Made by a program: the position numbers and the translations under genes. A DNA stretch of 64,000 nucleotides from Cryptomeria japonica (Eukaryota > Streptophyta > Pinopsida > Cupressales > Cupressaceae). The stretch spans positions 144,934,476-144,998,475 of the forward strand of contig NC_081413.1 of assembly GCF_030272615.1 (NCBI RefSeq). The letters run 5' to 3'. The notes below the pieces were generated by a model, which saw nothing but the letters and a program-made list of their open reading frames with translations, searched no databases and was not told where the DNA came from. Positions 12,205-22,907 of the stretch are shown here, piece by piece (position 1 is the first letter of the stretch; each line of letters opens with the position of its first letter).

Positions 12205-13373
12205 AGATTGCATAAAATTGTGGAGAGCGCAAATGTGAAAGTGGATGAGCAATACATAAATCAATCTATATCATATGACAGGGAATCGGCAGTGGAAATG
12301 ATCATAACTGAACCAGCAATGCCTCAACCTATACAAGATACTAAGATAGGTACACTAGTACAATCAAAAAATTCAACTATGACTGATGATTAGAACAATG
12401 AACCTGAAGTTCAGAAGACACCAAGGTATGTAAGGTTAAATCATTTTGAAGATAAAATCATTGGAGATAGGAACAAGGGAGTTATGACAAGAAGAAGACT
12501 GGCAAATGAAGATGTATGTCTTATTTCTCAAATTGAACCGACATCTATTATTGAATCGTGTAAAGATAAACATTTGCTAAAGGCTATGGAAGATGAATTA
12601 GATCAGATAGAAAAGAATGAGACTTGGACTTTAGTTCCCTGACCTAAAAATAAGGATGTTATTGGAACTAAATAGATTTTTAGGAATTAAATAAACGAGT
12701 ATGGTCAGGTTGTAAGAAACAAGGCTAGATTGGTTTGTAAAGGATATTATCAAATGGAAGGAATTCATTATGGTGAGACATTTGAACCTGTAGCTAGAAT
12801 TGAAGCTGTTAGACTATTTCTTTCCTATGCAGCTTATAAGAACTATAAGGTCTATCAAATGGATGTTAAATGTGCATTCTTGAATAGTGAACTTGAGGAA
12901 GAAGTATACATTAAGCAGCCTGATGGATATTCACTGACAAATGATAAAGATATGGTTTGCATATTAAGGAAACTTTTATATGGATTGAAACAAGCTCCTA
13001 GAGCTTGGTATGCAAGGTTGGATAAATATCTTTTGAAGCTTAGTTTTACTAAAGGCAGTGCTAACAGTAATTTATATTATAAGATCACTGATGATGATAT
13101 TTTGATTATTAAAGTATTTGTTGATGATATCATTTTTGGAGTAGAAGATAAATTGTGCATGGAATTCTATAATAATGTGAATAATGAATTTGAAATGTCC
13201 ATGATTGGTGAGATGAGATTTTTCTTAGGTTTACAAATTACTCAAACTGACAAAGGCATTTTTATATATCAAACTAAGTATCTAAGAGAATTGTTGAAGA
13301 ATTTTGGTATGGATAATTCCAAACCGATAAGTACTCCTATGGTGATAAGTGAGAAATTATCTATCAAAGATAC
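12205..13373 (+). pseudogene. H1 Copia pol: integrase C-terminus and reverse transcriptase
   Basis: Starts within the segment after the integrase core (VESANVKVDE), continues through a linker with RYVRLNHFEDKIIG-like sequence, then the Copia [52 protein letters not shown], and the active-site VDDIIFG at about 13120-13140. Premature stops interrupt it (for example TAG 12391, and stops where W or N is expected near 12641-12690), but the frame is the same on both sides. It ends in SIKDT at the D1 insertion. In a live element this enzyme copies the genomic RNA in cytoplasmic particles. Clade assignment needs a tree; the sequence resembles the Tork/SIRE-type Copia group. Confidence 0.9.
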
Positions 13374-14547
13374 TATTGGCATTTTTGTGGTTTATGCTGT
13401 GATTGTCATTGATGGACACACACTTGTATTGAGATCTCCTTTATATGTGTGAGTTTCTGCTCAACCGTTATTTGTTCCAACCGGTATGTTGTATACTAGT
13501 CTCTAGACTAGTGGTGATTTTGCAGAATGTGTTTCCTGGTCTGAAGCGGCATGTCGACCCCAAGCGGTTCGCAGATCACAAGCAGTATGAGGGAGCAAAG
13601 CGGCACAACACATTCTTACTAGTCTTCATTTTTATCAAACTGGCAACCGGTATTTTGTATGAACTGGTAATACTCTGTGATGAGTTACCAACTAGCATTT
13701 TGTGATGAGTTACAAATCCACCGATTGTTTGATGGTGCCGACACATTGACGGTGATTCCTATGTCAAGTTACTAAGTATGTCTAGGTTCATTGAACCTAG
13801 GAAATTGTAAAGAAATCCTATTGGACCGACATGAAATCAGATTCCTTTATAAGGACATCATGTCTAGGGTTTTAGGTGGTTGCAAAAAAGGTTAATGTTG
13901 AGCTACGGCTTAAGGTGGATGTTGAGTTGTTGTAAGAGCAATCTTATCTAAGAAGATCAAGTTGTAACTGTTAGAGAGAGAGAAGACTGAAGTAATGCTG
14001 GAATGCATTAGCTGTGAGCAATACTAGATCTAACCAAGCAATTTGTGCTATTAGATAGATCAAACACTTGTTGATTACTCACATATTTGACAAGTCTGCA
14101 GCCCTTAACCGAGTAGGCCTCAAAGCCTTTGTAAAATCCTCTAACAAGGTGATTCACACATGTGAATCTAAAATCCTCTACCCAGGTAGTCTTTAATCGG
14201 ACTTATCTCCTAAGAAAGATTGAGATTCCTAACAGGATTTTTTCTGGTGAAGAACATTGTAAGACCTTAACCAGTCTGACCTTAATTGGTCTGGTTTCTA
14301 TTCTGCAGATAGTGACTTGTGAGTTCCATCTCACCATGGTTTTTCCTAGTTGGGTTTCCACATCAAATATCTTGTGTTATGGTTGTATTACTTTTGTGGG
14401 TGAATGTTTTATTCGTATTTTGGTTTGTATGTGTGGTAACCGGTTTGACTATCAGACTACTTTACCGGTTTATCTTTAGACTATGTAAGTGTTTTAGTGC
14501 AAATATTTTTGGCATACTAATTCACCCCCCCTTCTTAGTATTCATCA
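13374..14547 (+). repeat. 5' LTR of D1 (1174 bp)
   Basis: Starts TATTGGCATTTTTG, with TA where the 3' copy has TG, and ends TTAGTATTCATCA before the primer site. By eye the first ~240 bases differ from the 3' LTR at about 16 places, 12 of them transitions. It keeps a block of about 485 bp (roughly 13617-14090) that the 3' LTR lacks. Near its end is the motif TTCACCCCCCCTTCTTAG, which recurs at most Copia-type LTR ends in this window. Short ORFs here (13445-13705, 14162-14479) are not genes. Confidence 0.93.
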
Positions 14548-14549
14548 AT

Positions 14550-14562
14550 TGGTATCAAAGCC
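14550..14562 (+). promoter_or_regulatory. Primer-binding site of D1 (initiator-Met tRNA type)
   Basis: TGGTATCAAAGCC lies two bases after the LTR end. It differs at one position (A for G) from the site at 34036 and matches the common plant Copia/Gypsy site for initiator methionine tRNA. It marks where minus-strand cDNA synthesis would start. Confidence 0.92.
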
Positions 14563-14597
14563 AACCTTTCTATAAGTTTAACCACTTGGAAAGAGAT

Positions 14598-15874
14598 ATG
14601 GGGGAATACACCTTGAGGGAACTTACTCAACGACTCACTAAGTCTAAGCAAGCCTATGCTGAGCTTCTGGTCAAATACAAGGCATCTCAAGCAAAAAGAA
14701 GAGAACATGAAGAGAGACTGATGGAACTATCTGAAAGTAGTTCTGAAGATGAAGCTAACATAGAAGCCATGATTGCTGAAGTGAATAAGCTGAATGATTG
14801 AAACTCCAATCTATGAAAGGAATTAGAGGGACTAATTATTCGGTTAATCAAGAGCTTGAGAACCAAAGAAAAGCTGAAGATCGGATATAGGATAGAGATC
14901 ATGAGATCTCCAAGTTGAAACAAGAGATTAGTGCACTGACTACTTGCCTTCATGAGAGCAGAATGGAAAAGGAAGACATGCAAGGAGAACTGAACATAGC
15001 CATCACTGAAAATGCAAGTCTAATGGAGACAAATATTGCTATTTCCAAAGAACTCTTTGAGTCAAAGGAAATACTTGCTAAGTTTGGCAAAAGTACTGTC
15101 AAGCTAGAGCAAAAGCTTGAGTCATCCAAACCGTCAAAGAATACCAATGGCCTTGGTTTTTCTGGACATGAGGAAGGAGAATCCTCAGGAACAAATGTTG
15201 AAGCATCAAAGAAGCAATCGACACTCAAAGGAAAAGGTAAGCAAAAATTCAAACCTATTTGCTTTAACTATCTTAAAGAAGGACACACTGCTAATGTATG
15301 TAGGAGCAAAGCCTACAATAATTTTCCTTATTTCATCAACAATGTACCTAGATTCAATAAGTTCAATGGTCATTGTTATGCATGCAACAAGTTTGGGCAT
15401 AGAGCATTTAAATGCAGGTCTGTAGTGGATAACACTAGAAGATATCCTCAGAGGACCCAAGGAACTGGTCCTGAATCTTTTATGAGCCAGAACCACAACC
15501 GGTTTAATGACTTCAATCATCAGTCAAGAAGCGGTGGTCATCAAGAGGCAACCAGATGGAGAGAAAGTTGTATGATCTATCATGGTCATGGTCACACTGC
15601 TGCAACATGTAGAAGAAAGAATGGAAACATGTACAATGGATCTTGGAGAGCACCTAAACTTGCTTGCTATCACTGCAACAAACCGGGTCACATTGCAAGA
15701 TTCTGCAGAAGCAAAAAAAGTATATCTGATGATATACCGGTCACTTAGGAAGGAGAAATAGATGTTGAAAAAGTTCAAGGAGACATGAAGAAAACATGGA
15801 GGAAGAAACCAATATTGTCAGAGGAGGAACTGGTTTCTGCACCTAGTGTGGAAATATCAGAACCGACAAACTAA
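14598..15874 (+). pseudogene. D1 ORF1: coiled-coil gag with four CCHC-type knuckles
   Basis: Starts MGEYTLRELTQRLTKSKQ, the same start as in element C. The first ~200 residues are charged and heptad-like (coiled coil), followed by a basic linker and four knuckle positions: 15260-15301 (CFNYLKEGHTANVC), 15374-15415 (CYACNKFGHRAFKC), 15569-15610 (CMIYHGHGHTAATC) and 15665-15706 (CYHCNKPGHIARFC). Knuckles 1 and 3 have Tyr for the second Cys. It ends EISEPTN at TAA 15872. Premature stops near 14799 and 14814 and a one-base frameshift near 14842 break it, with a further TAG near 15747. The presumed role is RNA binding and particle assembly. No UBN2-like Copia gag domain is recognisable, so it looks like a distinct gag lineage. 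Confidence 0.85.
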
Positions 15875-16318
15875 GCCTCAAAGGCCTAGGGGGAGCAAAT
15901 GGCGAAATGCTTTGGAACCCCTGGTTGACATCGGTAAAAGACCTTAACCGGTATGTGATACCTGTTGCTTGGCAGAAGACCAGAAATGGTAAAAAGGCAA
16001 ATTAGGGTTTACGCCCTAATAGAGGAGCATTAATGATGGTAGGTGAGAGACATGTATAAGTGCAATTTTTCAAATGATTTCTCACTATCTATTTTCGAGC
16101 GAAGAAAAGTTTTCAAGTGCAGAGTGAAGATAAGGCGATTTGAGCTTAGATTTCAAGAAATTGGATAACCTTGAAAGAGATTCAAATTTAGTTTGCAAGT
16201 GGTAGTGGAGAACTCAAAGTGGTGATTTGGCATCTGATGGAGAGTGAAGTGAAGCAGAATCTGGAAGCCCTAAATTCGCGTTTGAAAGGTATTTTCCATG
16301 TTCTTGAAATACTCTACA
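15875..16318 (+). other. D1 spacer between ORF1 and ORF2
   Basis: About 440 bases without a coding frame. It begins with a GGGGGAGCAAATGGCGAAATG segment that recurs in element C (35375-35400). It then holds TTAGGGTTTACGCCCTAAT and a leader (about 16050-16130, including TGTATAAGTG and TTTCTCACTATC...GAGCGAAGAA) that is also conserved in C (35530-35600). The conservation and TATA-like sequence suggest an internal promoter and 5' untranslated region for ORF2, but this is inference. Confidence 0.55.
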
Positions 16319-19300
16319 ATGGCTTCCGCATCTCATACCAGTTCGAGTACATCCATAGAGTTAGAAAGTTTTATTCAAAGGAAGGCTAAATATAATGTGT
16401 TATCACAAGTTCCGGCTGGAGTCATAGTCGAAGAAGGAATTTCTGATTATATTGATTGCAAAATAGAAGACCTAGGGTCTTTAGCCATTCATACTCAATT
16501 AGGGCTATTTTGTGGAAAGAACAAAAGGATCAAACCGGAATTTAGTGTCATAGAGAAAAAGAAATTCCACAACACTGTTTATTTCCTAGAAGACTTCATA
16601 GAGGATCACATCAGGATCATCTTGAGCAGAGTCCATGGTGACAAGATGTACTTGGAGAGGATGCATGATATCACGCCTCAAGCAATTCATGCAGTCACCG
16701 ATTTCTGCAACACAGGGGAAGTGCTAGCCCTGAGAAAAGTGAGCAAAACAAAAATGACCAAGCTCACCGGTTCAACAAGTGATTCATGAGGCATGACAGT
16801 CAATCCTATCAAGGATGATCTGGTGAAATACGCATCCATGGTGATTGGATACAAAACATTCTCAACCAGTAGGATTAATTCTGTATCTACTGCAGTGGTA
16901 AATGCCGCTTACTGAATGATAAAAGAGGATGCATCTTTTGATTTATGCACCGGCATACAGAGGAAACTCTTGCTAAATCTCAAGGCAATCAAGAAAGGCA
17001 GCTCACTAAAGTTTAAGTTTGGACAACTACTGGTAGGGTTGTCCTTTTATTTCCAAGGCTACTTTCTGGGTGTAGGAGATGTCCAGTGGTCCCCTGACCA
17101 ACTGGTAACCAAGTAGATAAAGAAAAGTGTGCAAGCCATTGGAACTGGCTACCCTGAGGTACTGAACAAATACTTTGATGAGTTCAGAAGAAAGATGAGT
17201 CAGAGGGTAAGAATCTCAGGTGACATAGTAAAGAAATATGAAGATGACATTTGTTTCACTATTTAGGTGGACAGATGTCTAATGGAGGCTGTTGAGCCTA
17301 GAATGGAGGAAGTGGAGCCTATGGGCTATGAGGTTATGTTTGACATGCTGGAAGGGTATGCTTCAACCCTTATTGCCTCGCCTCTTGATCCAAAGACTAA
17401 GAGGACCAGAACCTACTTGGAGAGGATCACACCGGTTGAAGAACCATCGGTGAAGAAGAGAAAAGAACTGGTAGCTAAGAAAGCTAAGGTAGTGCCTGTA
17501 GCATCAGCACCAGCTACCACTATGAATAGAAGAGTGACCAAGCGGTCACTGGCAAAGAAGAAACCGGAGGTAACACTAGAAAAAGTCTTCGGAAGGAAGA
17601 GGAAGACTAAGGCAAATGAACCGGACTTCGAAGAAACCGAGTCTGATGAATAGCCAAAGAAGGCTAGATAGACCAAGAAGATGAAGAAGAATGAACAGGC
17701 AACATCTGCATTGGTAAATATAGATATCTCCTCTTACAAACCTTTGACACATTGTCAAAGAACAGTAAAGAATATTAGGAGAAAGTTACTTCATGATTTA
17801 ATAGATTATTATGATGAATTCAATAGTGAAGAAAAAGATGAAGTACTATAGGAAATCATTCTTTATTTATGTAAAAATGACCGATGACCATTAGAGATTA
17901 AATCTCAGACACCGGATTCATTATTTAAAGCATTGGATAACAAATGGCGCATTGCCATTGAAAAGGAACAAGAGATTAGGGAGAAAGTTTTTGCACAGTA
18001 CTTCCCCAAACTCTCAAATTCAGAATTGTTTGATGTATTGGATCAAAATAAAGGTCTCTTCTTCACAAGGAGAAGAAGACTCCGGTTGTTGGAGGGGAGA
18101 GTTGATGATGTAGAAAAAGATACACATCAGCACATGGCCCATGCTATCAGTTTTCACAAAGCATGAATGGCCAACCTCCAAGTGTAAAAGGAACCGGTTA
18201 TTTCCAAACTGGATGAGGTTTTTGATGAGGAAGGGAACCTGGTGGAAGAACCAATTGACACCATAGATGTCGATGCCCTAGATGTAGAAGATGTCACTCA
18301 AGACATACCTTCTGAGGGTACTGAACAGGGGCAATGGGCCGATCAGGGTTGTGAGCAAGTTGTGGACACACAACAAGCGGCAAAAGATCAGGAAGAGAAA
18401 AAGAAGAAGGATGAAGAAGAGAAATAGAAGAAAGAGGAAGAGAAGAGAAAAGAGGAAGAGAAGAGAAAAGAGGAAGAGGAGAAAAGAAAAGATGAAGAAA
18501 AGAAGAAGCAAGAAGAAGAAAGGAAGAAGAAAGAAGAAGAGGACAAGGAAGAAAAGAAGAAGAAAGAAGAGGAAGAGAAGAAGAGGGAAGAAGAAGAAAA
18601 CGAAGAGTAGAAGAGGAGAGCAGAGGAAAATAAAAAGGCAGAGGAAGACAAGGAAGAAGAAAAGAGAAGAGAAGCAGAAAAGAAGAAAGTTGAAGAAGCC
18701 AAGGAATGAGAAGCGGCAAAAAGCTCTCAAGTGGAGACTCCGAAGGCAACCGGAAGTCAACCCTCATCGGTTGATCTCTCTAGTCCTATCAATCTCCAAT
18801 CTGCAAGTGAGTCGGAGCTTATGCAGAGCATCAAGGTTGCTCAAGAGTGCCTTGAGATCATTCATAGGAAAAAGGAACACGACATCATCCAGGTAGCTGT
18901 AGATACACTTATCGGTCTAATACCCTGCACTAATCTTCCTGACACTGATTCATCACTAGCACAACTCAAACTTTTGTGTACTGTAGTGGATGATCAAGTG
19001 CAAAGTCTAGAAGAAGTAGTAGAGGCCAATGTAAAGAAAGAGCACCAAAAGGCTCTTAATGTTGCTCTAGTGAAGAAATTGAATGAGCTTAGGACTGAAC
19101 TACTAAAGGACATAAGGGGTGCCTTGGATGAGGGAAACTTGCTACTCAGCAAAATCTGTCAGCCTCATATGTTCTGTGATGATGTGCTAGCCAAGAAGCA
19201 ATAGCTTCAAATGGACTTACAGTCCTACTTGAGCACATTTAAGACTCCTTATGACTCCTTTGCAGCATATGGGCAAACCATTCACCGGTTCCAGATCCAG

Positions 19301-19588
19301 TCAGCCAAGATGGAGCAAGAGATCAGCACAAGGTCTAGGGATTTGCAGGAGCTTCAACTGGTATTACTTCCACAACTGCAAATTCTCCAGAATTGCTATT
19401 TGAACCTAGATGCCCTAACAGTCACACAAGAACTGAGCACAATAGATGCCATGGAGGAACATGTATCACAAATGCAGACAAAGAAGGAAGTGGTGACCTC
19501 CCTACTTGAGTCCTGGTCTCTTTCCATGAAACATTTTTTGTAGGACAATAAAGCAATTTTTGACAAGTATTATTCATTATTATCATAA
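16319..19588 (+). pseudogene. D1 ORF2: large non-pol protein of unknown function (about 1,089 codons)
   Basis: From MASASHTSSST to TAA 19586-19588 everything stays in one frame, with premature stops but no frameshift. Segments by residue: 1-155, globular, with VPAGVIVEEG, DYIDCKIEDLG and RIILSRVHGDKMYLERMHDI; 157-310, with MTVNPIKDDLVKY and LLVGLSFYFQGYF; ~330-450, basic and Lys-rich; ~470-600, with SSYKPLTHCQRT and DNKWRIAIEKEQE; ~690-795, an almost pure Lys/Glu helix; ~800-1089, coiled-coil with VAQECLEI, EHQKALNVALVKKLNEL and DEGNLLLSKI. Stops include TGA 16787, TAG 17114, TAG 19202 and TAG 19541, several matching Gln codons in element C. It has no match to gag or pol domains and I do not recognise the family. 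Homologues in this window are at 35805-39106, 41617-44815 and 53189-54964. Confidence 0.85.
18380..18700 (+). repeat. Homopurine GAA/GAG-rich tract encoding a Lys/Glu helix
   Basis: About 320 bases of almost pure purine on the plus strand, built from GAAGAGAAGA-like units, within ORF2 of D1. It encodes repeated EEEKRK-type heptads, predicted to be a single charged alpha helix. The matching tract in element C (37800-38230) is longer, so it varies by slippage. The Ser/Phe/Leu-rich frames on the opposite strand are shadows. Confidence 0.9.
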
Positions 19589-19930
19589 ACTCTTTTATAT
19601 CTATATGGAAACAGGTTTTTCAGCGGTACTTTGTCATTGTTGGCAAAGGGGGAGAAGTATATCTACTTTTTGGTTTTAAATTTTGAAATTTTGATATATC
19701 AGGGGAGAAGTATATCAGGGGGAGAAGTATCTATTTTGAAATTTTGATATATGCTATATGCTCTGATGATTATGCTCTAAATGCAAAATTGCTATACACT
19801 CTGTTGTTTAAGGGATAGTGTATACGCTTAGGGGGAGCAATTTTGTTAATGGCAAGTTTTTTGTTGTAAAACACTTAGATGTCAAAATTTTATTTTCCTA
19901 AGTGTTGCCATCAATGCCAAAGGGGGAGAT
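19589..19930 (+). other. D1 3' spacer with repeated polypurine-tract motifs
   Basis: No coding frame. It holds at least five GGGGAG runs (about 19648, 19702, 19719, 19831 and 19921), a duplicated TTTTGAAATTTTGATATAT segment, and the sentence-like motif GCCATCAATGCCAAAGGGGGAGAT directly before the 3' LTR. The last run is the functional polypurine tract; the upstream ones may be accessory tracts. Confidence 0.8.
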
Positions 19931-20619
19931 TGTTGGCATTTTTGTGGTTTATGCTATTATTGTCATTGATGGACACACACTTGTATTGAGATCCCCTTTA
20001 TATGTATGAGTTTATGCTCAACTGGTATTTGTTCCAACCGGTATGTTGTATACTAGTCTCTAGACTAGTGGTGATTTTGCAGAATGTGTTTCCCAGTCCA
20101 AAGTGGCATGTCGACCCCAAGCGGTTCGCAGATCACAAGCGGTATGAGGGAGCAAAGCAGAACAACACATTCTTTGACAAGTCTGTAGCCCTTAACCGGG
20201 TAGGCCTCAAAGCCTTTGTAAAATCCTCTAACAAGGTGGTTCACACATGTGAATCTAAAATCCTCTAACTAAGTAGTCTTTAATCGGACTTATCTCCTAA
20301 TAGAGATTGAGATTCCTAACAGGATCTGTTCTAGTGAAGAACATTGTAAGACCTTAACCGGTCTGGTTTCTATTCTGCAGATAGTGACTTGTGAGTTCCA
20401 TCTCACCGTGGTTTTTCCCAGTTGGGTTTCCACGTCAAATATCTTGTGTTATGGTTGTATTACTTTTGTGGGTGAATGTTTTATTCGCATTTTGGTTTGC
20501 ATGTGTGGTAACTGGTTTGATTGTCAAACTGGTTTACCGGTTTATCTTTAGACTGTGTAAGTGTTTTAGTGCAAAGATATTTGGCATACTAATTCACCCC
20601 CCCCTCTTAGTATTCATCA
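19931..20619 (+). repeat. 3' LTR of D1 (689 bp, internal deletion)
   Basis: Starts TGTTGGCATTTTTG after AAAGGGGGAGAT and ends TAGTATTCATCA before the gatac duplication. It matches the 5' LTR except for a ~485-bp block missing after CACATTCT at about 20173. Confidence 0.93.
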
Positions 20620-21321
20620 GATACATCTACACCGGTAAATCCAACAAGGTATAAGACTATGATTGGTGGCTTGTTATATCTAACTCAGACTAGACTAGAT
20701 ATTATGAACGAAGTAACTATTGTTTCAAGATATCAAAGTAATCCTAAAGAAAATCATGAATGTGTTGTAAAGAGGATATTTCGGTATTTGCAAGGAACAA
20801 CAAAATATGGTTTATGGTATTCTAGAGATGAAAAATTCACTTTATGTGCATATATAGATTTAGATTGGGTAGGAGATACTAGTGACCGAAAGAGCACTTA
20901 TGGTGGATATTTCTTTCTTGGAAAGAAATTGGTTTCATGGATCAACAAAAAATAGTCATGCATCTTTTTATCTACTGTAGAAGTTGAATATGTTGTAGCA
21001 ACAACTAATTGCAATCAAGTCTTGTGGATGAAGCAAATATTGAAGGATATCAGGGTAAATTATAGTGAACTGGTAGTTATCTATTGCGATAACTTTGCAG
21101 CTATTGACATGTCTAAGAATCTAGTATTTCACTCTAAGACTAAGAATATATCAATAAAATATTACTTTTTGAAGGACAAGGTAGAAGAAAAGGAAGTCAA
21201 ATTGGTTTATGTGAACACTAAAGAGCAGATTGTAGATATATTCACTAAACCACTATCTAAGGAATCATTTGAGTATTTTAGAGACATGTTAGGGGTTTCT
21301 GTCCCTCCAATAGAGACTTGA
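20620..21321 (+). pseudogene. H1 Copia pol, continued: RT end and RNase H
   Basis: Resumes the frame broken at 13373 with MIGGLLYLTQTRLDIMNEV, then RNase H: YLQGTTKYGLWY, YIDLDWVGDTSDRKSTYGG (Leu where the family has Ala before the second Asp), LSTVEVEYVVA and IYCDNFAAIDMSKN. The C-terminus is IFTKPLSKESFEYFRDMLGV, ending at TGA 21319. One TAG at about 20953 sits where Gln is normal (KKQSC). This enzyme would degrade the RNA strand during cDNA synthesis. Confidence 0.9.
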
Positions 21322-21678
21322 TTGATGCGGTTTGGCATCAGTCCGACATGCATTATCAGATATACTATTCATTCTGGCACTGATGAGTGCTACTACTACT
21401 CAGGAGGAGTAGTTAGCTTTGAGATTCAGAGGCTTATATTATTGCTTTGATATTTTTGTTAGATTTCTAGCATTGATGTCAAAGGGGGAGAGATGGTGAC
21501 GTGAAAAATAATTTCAGAACTTTATAGAGATATTATTCATAGGGGGAGAGTTGTTGATATTCAGAGCTATATACAAGAGATTGTTAGTTGTCTTCCATAG
21601 AGGGAGACTTGTTTGACATTTCTTGGTACTTAGATGTTTTTCACATCTAGTGTTGTCATCAATACCAAAGGGGGAGAT
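21322..21678 (+). other. H1 3' spacer with polypurine tracts
   Basis: Non-coding. It carries AAAGGGGGAGAGATG near 21480, AGGGGGAGAG near 21541 and the final AAAGGGGGAGAT just before the LTR at 21679. The arrangement parallels the 3' spacers of the pol-less elements D1 and C. Confidence 0.8.
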
Positions 21679-22789
21679 TGTTGGCAATATGGATGAATTG
21701 ATTATATGCTGCATTGATTTTTTGTCATTGATGTTAACACTATTTGTTATGGTTGGTTACCAGCAGACAGGTTTTGGTTACCGATAGAAGATCTTGTGTT
21801 ACCGGTATGAGTTTAAGGTTTAACCGACAAAGCTTTCACTGAGAATCCTTGACAGAATGCTAAGTGGTGTTGGTGCGGCTTCTAGATGGAATTCAAGATG
21901 TAGAAGGTGATCCTTGATCATGCCTCAACCAATTGAAGACATTTCTTTGGCATGGTGGACCGAGATTAGGTCCGCTACCTATCTAGGTTATGGACCAATA
22001 TCATGTTAACGTGTTCTCTACATGTTACCGAGATGATTTATGGATTGGTTATTATTGTTTTGGTCTAAAGCTGACATGGAATATCATTGTAATATGGATG
22101 TATGTAATGATCTTATTGTAATATCTTTTACGGGGTCGACCTAATTGGTTTAGGCCTTAGGGTTTGTATAAATTGATGTAAGATCTCATTGTAGATTAGG
22201 GTGTGGTATGGGAATGAAATAATTGTGTCATGGTTGTGGAATGCAATATTATATGCAAAGGAGATTTGGTCGATCATAGGTGATCAAATTGGGTTTAAGG
22301 AAGAGGTCAAAGGCCTTCGGTATTGAGCTTAACTGAGATTGTAATCAGGCATGGTAGATGTTATCTTTGGCAGTTAATTCTTCTGGATTGTTGTCCAATT
22401 ATCTTGAGGTGGTTATAACCTATTTGTAGTCAGTCAGACTCTTTTGTAATGAGTAGTACGCTCTAGGCAGTGTGCCTTCCTACATGTGCAGGCCCCTCAT
22501 TGTATCACATATTTTCTACAAAAGTATCATTTAACTGTGGGTAGGCTTCCCACCATGGTTTTTCCCTTTACCTAGTTTTCCACATACAAATCATGGTGTT
22601 ATGTGGTATGGTTGCATTGTGTTAATTCTTTATTTCATTCTTAAATTTTATTGCTTACTAGTATTTGTTTGTGCTATTCCAGTATTCAAAGTTTATGTGC
22701 TTCGATTAAAGGTTATAAAGTGGTTTGATTAATATAATCTGTTAACAATTGATTCAGCCCCCCTTAGTTATTCACCAATTATCCTAATA
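21679..22789 (+). repeat. 3' LTR of Copia H1 (about 1.1 kb)
   Basis: Starts TGTTGGCAATATGG after a polypurine tract. It contains the C-rich motif GATTCAGCCCCCCTTAG near its end and is read as ending CCTAATA, where sequence of minus-strand Copia H2 begins. The exact right edge is inferred because no second LTR is in the window. A short frame at 21514-21714 minus is not a gene. Confidence 0.8.
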
Positions 22790-22907
22790 GTTTCATCAAT
22801 CTAAGTAGTCAAACAATTTTTCTCACCAGCATTCAAATGAAAGATATTATCTTTTGCCTTAGTTCCAGATGCAATCTCTATACCAGAGGCATTTAGTATC
22901 TTGCATT
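22790..22907 (-). pseudogene. Copia H2 fragment 1: GAG-pre-integrase region
   Basis: On the minus strand it reads KILNASGIEIASGTKAKDNIFHLNAGEKNCLTT in pieces. This is the segment after protease and before the integrase finger, comparable to KCKIYGSKGEL...KGNLFHLN of element E. It continues directly from FKNGKC in fragment 2 (30070-30464) once element E is removed. Too short to have been an independent insertion. Confidence 0.8.

Larger units (their letters stand above)
13374..20619 (+). mobile_element. Non-autonomous gag+ORF2 LTR retroelement D1 (7.2 kb)
   Basis: Complete element flanked by the exact 5-bp duplication gatac. It has a 5' LTR (13374-14547), a tRNA primer site, a gag-like ORF1 (14598-15874), a non-coding spacer, a ~1,090-codon ORF2 of unknown function (16319-19588), a purine-rich 3' spacer and a 3' LTR (19931-20619). 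I found no protease, integrase, RT or RNase H motif in any frame between the LTRs. It must therefore have been copied by enzymes from another element, plausibly the Copia elements around it that share its primer-site type and LTR-end motif. It is a sister of element C (33140-40481). Confidence 0.92.
12205..22789 (+). mobile_element. Ty1/Copia retrotransposon H1 (5' part missing, split by D1)
   Basis: Copia pol runs 12205-13373 and resumes 20620-21321. A 3' spacer with polypurine tracts and a 3' LTR at 21679-22789 follow. The split point carries the exact duplication gatac (13369-13373 and 20620-20624) around element D1. The 5' side is cut at 12204 by an inverted Gypsy LTR, so gag, protease, integrase and the 5' LTR lie outside the window if they survive. 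The right edge abuts a fragment of minus-strand Copia H2 at 22790, so H1 probably inserted into H2. The LTR end is read as ...CCTAATA, with TA for the expected CA. Confidence 0.88.

Noticed and set aside
18278-18767. Ser/Phe/Leu-rich antisense frames resembling membrane proteins (also 37731-38279)
   Set aside because: They are the reverse complement of the Lys/Glu-coding homopurine tract of ORF2.
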